Shown here: positions 59,201 through 64,000 of the stretch, one piece after another
Numbering within the stretch: the first letter of the stretch is position 1
Layout: each line of letters opens with the position of its first letter
NCBI RefSeq assembly: GCF_000428985.1
Contig: NZ_AUAZ01000019.1
Location: 31,616 to 95,615 of the forward strand
DNA length: 64,000 nt
Direction: 5' to 3'
From: Marinobacterium litorale DSM 23545
GTDB taxonomy: Bacteria > Pseudomonadota > Gammaproteobacteria > Pseudomonadales > Balneatricaceae
Made by a program: the position numbers and the translations under genes
The notes under the pieces: generated by a model
What the model saw: the letters and a program-made list of their open reading frames with translations, nothing else
What the model was told of the DNA's origin: nothing
Database searches by the model: none

Positions 59201-59364
59201 CGGGAGTTCCGAATGCTGAGGTCCTGTCCAATCTGGCTGAGTTCGGCACTGCCATGAATCACCTCAGCACCGGAGGGCATTGCCCGCCCGCTGAGGCTGG
59301 TTAACGCCCCCAGGCAGAAAAGCCCAACTCGCGTCCAAGGGTGCCGGAACAGAGAGCGGCTCAT
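53251..59364 (-). CDS. Large two-partner-secretion exoprotein (TpsA) with MBG/YDG repeats
   Basis: A 2037-residue secreted protein. Residues 1-27 are a signal peptide. A TPS (haemagglutination activity) domain follows (VIHGSAELSQIGQDLSIRNS; NPSEILGRISSNGRVFIVNP; NPNGVLFG). Residues about 290-950 are beta-helix-like. Then come a degenerate and nine near-identical 90-residue MBG repeats (ITADAQSKVYGD...LTYVDADLSVTPR), and a short unique C-terminus. The TpsB partner is upstream by 11 bp, which exports it to the surface. AGGAGA precedes the ATG. An adhesin or biofilm role is inferred, not shown. Confidence 0.92.
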   Translation of the reverse strand: MSRSLFRHPWTRVGLFCLGALTSLSGRAMPSGAEVIHGSAELSQIGQDLSIRNSRNAIIEWQDFSVELKESLRFIQPDELSAVLNRVVGSNPSEILGRISSNGRVFIVNPNGVLFGSHAKVDVHGLVVSSLNISNEDFLSGQLNFQGNDSAGSVINKGQIVSESKGEIVLIAPIIENSGLIRSDNGEVILAAGQSVELVDSQNPEIRVQVSAPSGEALNLGELISSGGDIGIYAGVVNQSGVVSASSAVSEGGKIYLRGREHNVLGHASVTRSNGVEGGRVVVTGDAVKINSGAKVSALGENRGGDVLVGGSWQNSNPDVPQARTVSVGSDAEIDASATVSGDGGTVVVWSDINDSHSRSVVEGNLKAEGGVSGGDGGRIEASGHLLDIEKMTVSTAGPAGNPGQVLLDPLNITITGSADINGDLDPGDDIQSASDLDSDGVYPGATSRITGDALTRLLDNSDVTLAATNNINVFSNINKTGVAETTLRLEAGADINLSRDITSTGGELNLEFLPGLISADGKVDLNYSVVDLAGGLLTVSPGADSGTGLLYIGVSDGQNELVLNSDANVYQLALDGGVLSGSGTLNVQDTVKWSSGEMTGSGTTVIGASATGSLGDVAVIYLSEGRVFDNRGSLVQSPNSLLGRTPIGSTSSTPIIYNTGTWELSGAASITEGDANTFGFINNGIVKKSGAGTTSTLMDMTNHGVVEVTGGQLLLGQSFGTGRTHNGRFESAAGTTVRFSSGSHLFSNSSAFAGGGSFDRANATLSLVGQSSGLTIENGTEIDLALLDFQGTGNLTNRGLLTASGPLNFAGNLYNAGTMTLTNDSSFSGLFNNLGTLNLNAGIADFIAGLSVNNGTITVGSGATLGGDVTLAGGVLMGTGVLADNLSHSGGVVKPGASPGVLTIEGDYQMSPSATLQIELGGTGVGNYDQLDVLGSATLDGVLEIVHFGSFVPTPVTLFSNIIDAAGGVSGVFSSIIEPSGHRYDLAYNSSTVDLTYGRLLTITANDFSREYGDTNPAFSATYDGLFSGDTNSDVVGLTFSTEANSLSPVGDYQLIPSGGTVPAYYQIDYVDGALAVVPRVLTITADAQSKVYGEALELDNTAFTVSNLANGEAVGSVTLTSLGGHDADTTSAVGTYTGDIQASNASGGTFDAGNYTLTYVDADLSVTPRAATITADAQSKVYGDTLALGTSAFTTSNLANGETVGSVTLTSLGGHDADTTSAVGSYTGDIQASNASGGTFDAANYTLTYVDGDLSVTPRAATITADAQSKVYGDTLALGTSAFTANNLANGETVGSVTLTSLGGHDADTTSAVGSYTGDIQARNASGGTFDAGNYTLTYVDADLSVTPRAATITADAQSKVYGDTLALGTSAFTASNLANGETVGSVTLTSLGGHDADTTSAVGTYTGDIQASNASGGTFDAGNYTLTYVDADLSVTPRDLTIAADAQSKVYGDTLALGTSAFTANNLANGETVGSVTLTSLGGHDSDTTSAVGSYTGDIQASNAGGGTFDAGNYTLTYVDADLSVTPRAATITADAQSKVYGDTLALGTSAFTASNLANGETVGSVILTSLGGHDADTTSAVGSYTGDIQASNASGGTFDAGNYTLTYVDADLSVTPRDLTIAADAQSKVYGDTLTLGTSAFTANNLANGETVGSVTLTSLGGHDADITSAVGTYTGDIQASNASGGTFDAGNYSLTYVDGDLSVTPRDLTITADAQNKVYGDALALGTSAFTVSNLANDETVESVTLTSLGGHDADTTSAVGTYTGDIQASNASGGTFDAGNYTLTYVDGDLSVTPRDLTITADAQNKVYGDALALGTSAFTVSNLANDETVESVTLTSLGGHDADTTTPVGTYMSDIQVSDASGGTFDPANYTLTYVDGDLTVNPRTLVINVDAKAKAYRREDPLLTFQVAEGNLANDDRFVGELTREVGELPGLYRIDQGSLRVNENYDYVFNPNYLEVVATPELEFLSQLISLVNDSIVGVWTLPDVGELPRQSLPGDDPRIGLFDALLQAVQGGKLNGGSNEQTRLMCP
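53694..56124 (-). repeat. Nine tandem 270-bp repeats coding for MBG domains
   Basis: From about 56124 down to 53694, nine in-frame copies of 270 bp (90 codons each) encode ITADAQ(S/N)KVYGD...GHDADTTSAVGTYTGDIQASN...SVTPR. They are mostly alike, with few changes, mainly RAATI/RDLTI and TASN/TANN/TVSN. Copies 8 and 9 share about 170 identical bases. More divergent copies lie on each side (56125-56370 and 53465-53693). Confidence 0.95.
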
Positions 59365-59375
59365 AGCAAGTTCTC

Positions 59376-60947
59376 CTAAAACAGGTAAGACAGGCGACCA
59401 TGCAGGCGACCATCGCCCGAGCTTTCGCCGGTATTCTGTTCATCAACTATCCAACCGTAGTCGATGTTCAAGCTCAACCTCTCGGTAAGGCCATACCGCA
59501 CACCCGCACCAACGCTGAGAAGGTCGCTGCCCTGACTCTCTCCGGGTAATGCTTCATTACGTCTCACAGCTCCTGAATCAACAAACACAAGAAAGCGCCA
59601 AAAGTCATTTGCGAGCTCGGTTTTACCACCCAAATCAGGGCCCAAAAGTTCCATCCGACTCAGCAGGGCACGGTCACCCGCAACGATGTTTTCTTCAAAA
59701 CCACGAACCGTATCCACGCCGCCGAGCATGAATTGCTCGCCAGGCACCAGAGGCCCATCAGAGTATTGCCCCTGGAGATTCCAGGTAAACTGCCACTCCT
59801 CAGCAAAGGTGCGGCTATAAGTAAGCGCTGCACGACTCAACCAGTAGGATTCCCGGGCTCCGGCGCGGGCAAGATCAAAGTCGTCATGGTCGCTGCCAAG
59901 CCCGGGTAAATTGGCATGCACTCCAATACTGAAGTTGAGAAGGCTATCCTCGCTTTGCCAATCACCCCCGTAGGTAAGCGACAGCGGAGAGACTGTTACA
60001 TCGGCACCTATCTCAGCTCCGAAAAAGTCGACATCGCTATCGTAGTCCCGGTATTCCCACCCCACAGCCAGATACTGCTCATAGGCCCCGGCTCGCTGGA
60101 AGTATTGAGTATATCGGCCACCCAATACGGTGCCGGCACCGGAAACCTCAAAGACAGAAGCGATAGTCCCCGAATCCACCTCGGAGTATCCGGCAAACAG
60201 ATCAAGAGTGCTTTGGTTCCGATAAAACGGGATTCGATAGCCCAACCCCAACACGGCCACATCATCAATCTGTTCCGGGGACAGAATGGCTTGCAGAGTC
60301 AGAACATGGTCACTGTTGAACAGGTTGGCATCCTGAAAGCCTAGCGCAAGGCGGGTCCTGCCGGTGGTGGGACTGCCGCTATTATCCACAGTAATGAATC
60401 GCTTTCGGGCGGGTCTGTCATCGACTCTGAGCAGCGCCTCTATTTCATTACTCGACTCCAGTGGTCGGAACAAGATGTAAGTTGTTTTACTCGGGTTCCT
60501 ATTCGCTAACCTCAGGCTTTCAGCCAACTCCACTACATTCGGAAGCTCTCCCTCTTGTAGCTGGGGCGCACTCTGGCGGACATTTGAAGCGTCGTGATGT
60601 TTTGCGCCAACCACGGAGACCCGGCCAAGACGGTTCTCCTCGATCTGAAACTGCACAATCCCACCGGATATCTCCTGCTCCGGCAAATAGACCTTCACAG
60701 TGGAAAGGCCGCGATCAATATAGGCTTGCTGGAGCGCTATACGCGCCGCTTCAATGTCGGAGAACTGCTGATCGGTTCCGATATAGGGGGAAAGGGTGCC
60801 GTCGATCTCCGACTGGCTTAATACGGAGTTGCCATCCACCGAAAAACCCGCAATCGGAAAAACGGGACCCTCAGCACTGAACGCCGTAGAGGCTGCCATC
60901 AGCCAAAAAGTGAGTGGAATGACTTTTCGTATCGTTTTAACAGCCAT
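59376..60947 (-). CDS. Outer-membrane transporter TpsB (ShlB/FhaC family)
   Basis: A 523-residue Omp85-type transporter: signal peptide (residues 1-25), two POTRA domains (about 30-180), and a 16-strand barrel (190-523) ending in LSYLF, with Phe as the last residue. The family's VRGF motif is in loop 6 (GGVDTVRGFEE, near 412). It recognises the TPS domain of the exoprotein and threads it outward. It is the first gene of the tpsB-tpsA-fecR unit. Confidence 0.93.
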   Translation of the reverse strand: MAVKTIRKVIPLTFWLMAASTAFSAEGPVFPIAGFSVDGNSVLSQSEIDGTLSPYIGTDQQFSDIEAARIALQQAYIDRGLSTVKVYLPEQEISGGIVQFQIEENRLGRVSVVGAKHHDASNVRQSAPQLQEGELPNVVELAESLRLANRNPSKTTYILFRPLESSNEIEALLRVDDRPARKRFITVDNSGSPTTGRTRLALGFQDANLFNSDHVLTLQAILSPEQIDDVAVLGLGYRIPFYRNQSTLDLFAGYSEVDSGTIASVFEVSGAGTVLGGRYTQYFQRAGAYEQYLAVGWEYRDYDSDVDFFGAEIGADVTVSPLSLTYGGDWQSEDSLLNFSIGVHANLPGLGSDHDDFDLARAGARESYWLSRAALTYSRTFAEEWQFTWNLQGQYSDGPLVPGEQFMLGGVDTVRGFEENIVAGDRALLSRMELLGPDLGGKTELANDFWRFLVFVDSGAVRRNEALPGESQGSDLLSVGAGVRYGLTERLSLNIDYGWIVDEQNTGESSGDGRLHGRLSYLF

Positions 60948-61097
60948 GCTGTTTGTCCGCCTGTCGTTTCATCCCTGGGACAAGAGACAGTCCTTAGACC
61001 TGTCGGCCCAAACAACCAAGTCCTCTCATCCCTGTTTCAAGATAGCCTGAAACGTTCCATCGACAACATCAATGCACTTATAAATAGGAGGCTCGCC

Positions 61098-61169
61098 ATG
61101 AACCCCATACCGGAAAGACTAATAGAGGCTCCGGGCAGCCACAACAAAAATGGAAGAATTCGTCTCTAA
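61098..61169 (+). CDS. Candidate 23-residue microprotein
   Basis: A 24-codon frame including stop, MNPIPERLIEAPGSHNKNGR..., with a strong GGAGG at the right distance (6 nt). No known family; could be chance. It lies on the opposite strand to the tpsB leader. Confidence 0.25.
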   Translation: MNPIPERLIEAPGSHNKNGRIRL

Positions 61170-61205
61170 ATCTTTTAAAAAAATAGAAACAGGAGCCTAA
61201 AAGAC

Positions 61206-61228
61206 AAAAACCTGATTGGCTGATCAAG
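61206..61228 (-). terminator. Terminator of the VCBS/DUF4214 gene
   Basis: On the minus strand CTTGAT and ATCAGG form a 6-bp stem (one G-U) around CAGCCA, followed by TTTTTGTCTTTT. It lies 31 bp after the stop at 61259. Confidence 0.6.
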
Positions 61229-61258
61229 TCTCTACAAAAACGAGAACAGGGCAAACCC

Positions 61259-63644
61259 TCAGATAAACTGCATCTCGGCCACGATATTGACGGTCAGCTC
61301 CACGTACTCATTGGACTGGGTCATATCGATAAATACCTGTTCCTGGGATTTGCTGCCACGATCGAGTAAATCGAGCCACCAGTTAAATCCACCAATATCC
61401 GGCGAGCGACCAAAGACCCCGGTATAAATATGCTCGATCAATTCCGCGTTGCTGACCGCTCCACTGCCATCTTGATCGGCAAGATCTCGAAATTCCACCG
61501 AATAGATAAATCCCGCCGCCATCGAAGTCAGTGTATGGCGTCCCTGCTCTATTTCGTTCAGCCACCAGTCATAGCCTCCACCGTCGGGCAAACGACCCAG
61601 TGCCCCGTAGTAGCTCCTATAAAGCTGAGCCTCTGGCGCCGATACAATCTCACCTTCAGGAGTCTGAATGGTCGAATCCCATAAGAAAGCGTCATCATCG
61701 ATCACCACGGCTGATGACCGAACCTCAAGATGACCGGAAACAACAGTTTCCAGCGTAGTCTCACCATCAACGTAGCTCACCTCCACCCACACCTGACCAT
61801 TGATGTACTCATCCGTCAGAGCCAGTGTCGATGAAGTTTCTCCGCCGATCACCACGCCATCGAGCAGCCATTGATAGCTGTAGTCACCCACCCCATCCTC
61901 ATCACTCAACTCAGGCGTTGCCGAAATAACCTCCCCACTGCTTGCAATCCCCTGCAAGACAACAGAACCAACCGGGTTATCGTTGCGGTTGGCAACGGGG
62001 CCCACCGCCGAACTGAGCAAAAACTCACTTTGACCAAACCCGTCGACGTAACTTACCTCTACGCTAATATCACAACCCACATCTGCTTGAGTGAGGAGAT
62101 AAGTCGAGTCTGTAGAAACCAACGCCCCATCTTTAAACCATTGAAAGTCGAATGTCCCAAGCCCGTCAGCATCGTCAATTCCGCCAAGGGCCACTGAGAG
62201 CACACTGTCTTCCTCGGCACTTCCCTCAATAACAGGTTCTCCAGAGGGTGAGTCATTGATGTTAGCGATAAGGAGAGCGTTACTCTCCAGTTGCTCCTGC
62301 GTTCCCTGTCCATCCACGTAGGCAACGCGCACACTAATCTGCGCGCTCACATCCGACTGGCTCAGCGAATATACAGACGCCGTCGCTCCGTTGATCGGAG
62401 CACCATCGAGCAACCACTGATAATTCAACGCCCCAATGCCATCTTCATCACTGATTGAGGGAACTGCGGTCAGCACTTCACCCTGAATGGCGCTACCATT
62501 GATGGTAACCGCCCCTTCAGGACTGTCGTTGACGTTAGCCACGGTAACTGCGGCGCTTTCAACACGTTCTTCGGTACCGAACTGATCGGTATACTCCACC
62601 CGAACACTAATCGATTCACCGACATCGGCCTGTACTGGTACATAAACCGATCCGTTTTCTCCCTCTATAGCTGAACCAGATCTCAGCCACTGGTAAGAAA
62701 ACGCGCCAAGTCCGTCCAGATCTGTGAGCGAAACCTGTGCCGACAGCCGCTCACCCTCCAAAGGATCACCACTAATCGCTACGGAGCCCGCGGGCAAATC
62801 ATTGACGTTCGCCACCCTGAGTTCGCTACTCACAACCTCCTCACCCTCCCCCTGACCATCGGTGTAGCTGATTACCACACTGATCGCGGAGCCTACATCA
62901 CTCTGAGTAAGGGTGTAGAGCGCGGACGTCGCACCATCAATCGGTACACCGTCGCGCAACCAATGATAACTGAAGGTTCCAAGTCCATCCTGATCGGCGA
63001 TCGACTCACTGGCAAACAAGGTCCCTCCCTGCTCAGCAACGCCTGCCAGCACCAAAGTTCCTGTCGGAGAATCGTTAACGTTCTCGATCAATACTGCACT
63101 GCTCAGCAAGCTTTCAGTGGCGCCCGCACCGTCGGTATAACTGACGCGTACACTCACCAAACCACCGACCTCATCCTGTGACAGCACATACGAAGCCTGT
63201 TCGGCACCGGAAATCGGTACGCCATCCAACAGCCACTGATAATCCAGCGCGCCGATCCCCTCCTCATCATCCAGCGCGCTGATATCGACCGATAAGGTTT
63301 GCCCCTGTATCGGTTGCCCCGAAACAGTGACTCCCCCCGACGGTGCACCATTGGCGCCGTAAACATCTACGTCCACACGGTGAGTTGTGCCATCAATGGA
63401 CTGAACTTCGAAAGACTCAGTTGCCGCCCAGCCGCCCCCCAACGCCTGAACCACATCAGATCCGTTATGGAGGGTGTAACTCCACTCACCCTGGGTATTA
63501 ATAGAAAAACTGCCGAACGTTCCGGGCGCGCTGTCGGCCTGAACCCCGCTTTCACCTGCATCACGATCCGATATCGTCAAAGTACCGGAAGTGACGAGTA
63601 GCGAATCCTCAGACACCGAGCCCTGGTTCTGACCGGTAAACACT
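61259..63644 (-). pseudogene. VCBS/Ig-like/DUF4214 surface protein, 5' end removed by IS insertion
   Basis: An open frame to 63718 encodes a 819-residue protein, but the first 25 residues come from the IS element and a TTG, so the true start is missing. The host part begins VFTGQNQGSVSEDS, in the middle of a VCBS domain (to about 125). Six Ig-like repeats follow (about 91 residues each, DDEEGIGALDYQWLLDGVPI type). The C-terminus has two DUF4214 motifs (YGALGRLPDGGGYDWWL; FGRSPDIGGFNWWL). It was probably a large secreted adhesin with more domains upstream. Whether the remaining part is made is unknown. Confidence 0.85.
61696..63337 (-). repeat. Six tandem Ig-like repeats in the surface protein
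   Basis: Six in-frame units of about 273 bp, each with G(I/L)G(A/T)(L/F)xYQWLxDG, a Tyr-x-Leu(S/T)Q-x-DVG turn and (V/I)xYxDGxG. Unlike the TpsA repeats they are well diverged from one another. Confidence 0.85.
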
Positions 63645-63653
63645 TGTAGTGGT

Positions 63654-64000
63654 TGTAGTGGTTCAATGATTCCGGACACCCAGATAGGTGGTAACCTTGC
63701 CACCCTAGAGGTGTTCAATGAAAAAACAACGTCGTTCCTTTACGCCCGAGTTCAAGCTGGAAGCCGCTAGTCTTGTACTGGATCAGGGCTATTCCATCGC
63801 TGAGGCCTGCCGGTCACTTGGTATCGGTGATACCGCACTGCGTCGGTGGGTGGATCAGTTACGTGCCGAACGTGACGGGGAAACGCCCGCAAGCAAAGCT
63901 ATGACGCCCGAGCAGAAGCGCATCCAGGAACTGGAAGCCAGGGTTAAACGCTTGGAGCAAGAAAAGGACATATTAAAAAAGGCTTCCGCTCTCTTAATGT
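63654..64000 (+). mobile_element. IS3-family insertion sequence, left end and orfA (cut by right edge)
   Basis: Left end at 63654 (TGTAGTGGTTCAATGATTCC then GGACACC) or at 63645, as TGTAGTGGT is doubled (63645-63662). The terminal TG and the GGACACC about 18 nt in fit IS3-group inverted repeats. It inserts into the surface-protein gene. OrfB and the right end lie past the window. Confidence 0.82.
63718..64000 (+). CDS. IS3-family transposase OrfA, partial
   Basis: 94 codons from an ATG at 63718, MKKQRRSFTPEFKLEAASLV onward, the helix-turn-helix (SIAEACRSLGIGDTALRRWV) and a leucine-zipper (RIQELEARVKRLEQEKDILK) typical of IS3-group OrfA. Near the end a run AAAAAAG (63974-63980) is the sort of slippery site where the family shifts frame to make OrfAB. 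The right edge cuts the frame. Confidence 0.93.
   Translation, partial: MKKQRRSFTPEFKLEAASLVLDQGYSIAEACRSLGIGDTALRRWVDQLRAERDGETPASKAMTPEQKRIQELEARVKRLEQEKDILKKASALLM

Larger units (their letters stand above)
60948..61258. other. Intergenic region upstream of tpsB
   Basis: 311 bp containing the terminator of the surface-protein gene, the tpsB leader and promoter, and a 23-residue plus-strand ORF. The 61140-61245 part is AT-rich. I do not see a clear sigma-70 promoter pair. Confidence 0.5.

Noticed and set aside
61245..61257. Piece AACAGGGCAAACC resembling the GEMM-I cyclic-di-GMP riboswitch
   Set aside because: The second conserved half (GGACGCAAAGCC-like) and the tetraloop stem are absent on either strand nearby.

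Overview
The window looks like the chromosome of a marine-type gammaproteobacterium with moderately high GC. The evidence is a gammaproteobacterial RpoD, a YbiT-type ABC-F protein, RhlE, LetAB (YebST), SlyD, PdxH, FumC, and many cyclic-di-GMP and cyclic-nucleotide proteins. I cannot name a genus. Most of it is ordinary chromosomal sequence. The accessory parts are a Wadjet-containing defence operon (about 15.8-24.9 kb), an AT-rich islet (33.6-34.3 kb), a large surface-protein locus (52.5-61.3 kb), and an IS3-family element running off the right edge.

Layout. 0-16 kb: signalling. A PhnD-like binding protein cut by the left edge; a stand-alone TrpB-like enzyme; a PAS-GGDEF-EAL protein; a host-attachment-family protein; a lipoprotein; a membrane diguanylate cyclase overlapping a peptide-type ABC binding-protein gene; rhlE-ybiT; a DUF454 membrane protein; and an EAL phosphodiesterase with a degenerate GGDEF. 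15.8-24.8 kb: one minus-strand operon. In transcription order it encodes an HsdR-like protein lacking the nuclease and motor domains, a DUF1016 (YhcG-like) PD-(D/E)XK nuclease, and JetA, JetB, JetC and JetD (Wadjet anti-plasmid SMC system). It abuts arfB, whose product carries an unusual C-terminal extension running into the operon. 25-34 kb: an MsrB-MsrA fusion, a sulfite dehydrogenase pair (cytochrome c plus Tat-exported molybdoprotein), a TauE-type transporter, a DJ-1/PfpI protein and several small conserved proteins. 34-48 kb: SlyD, PdxH, a LetA split into two genes, LetB with seven MCE domains, a lipoprotein, a P-loop sugar-acid kinase, an alpha/beta hydrolase, an RND pump pair and FumC. 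48-50 kb: rpoD and a CAU-anticodon tRNA. 50-61 kb: a CHASE2 adenylate cyclase convergent with a tpsB-tpsA-fecR operon; TpsA carries nine near-identical 270-bp repeats. 61-64 kb: a VCBS/Ig-like/DUF4214 surface protein gene whose 5' end has been removed by an IS3-family insertion.

How the genes work together. The best candidate for an undescribed system is the six-gene defence operon: its tight spacing suggests that the truncated HsdR-like protein and the DUF1016 nuclease are expressed with Wadjet. Elsewhere, three cyclic-di-GMP proteins, periplasmic binding proteins and an adenylate cyclase next to a large secreted adhesin suggest a surface-attachment lifestyle. SlyD/PdxH, LetAB and the RND pump are housekeeping or envelope functions. 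Product names come from recognising family motifs by eye; no database search was run.
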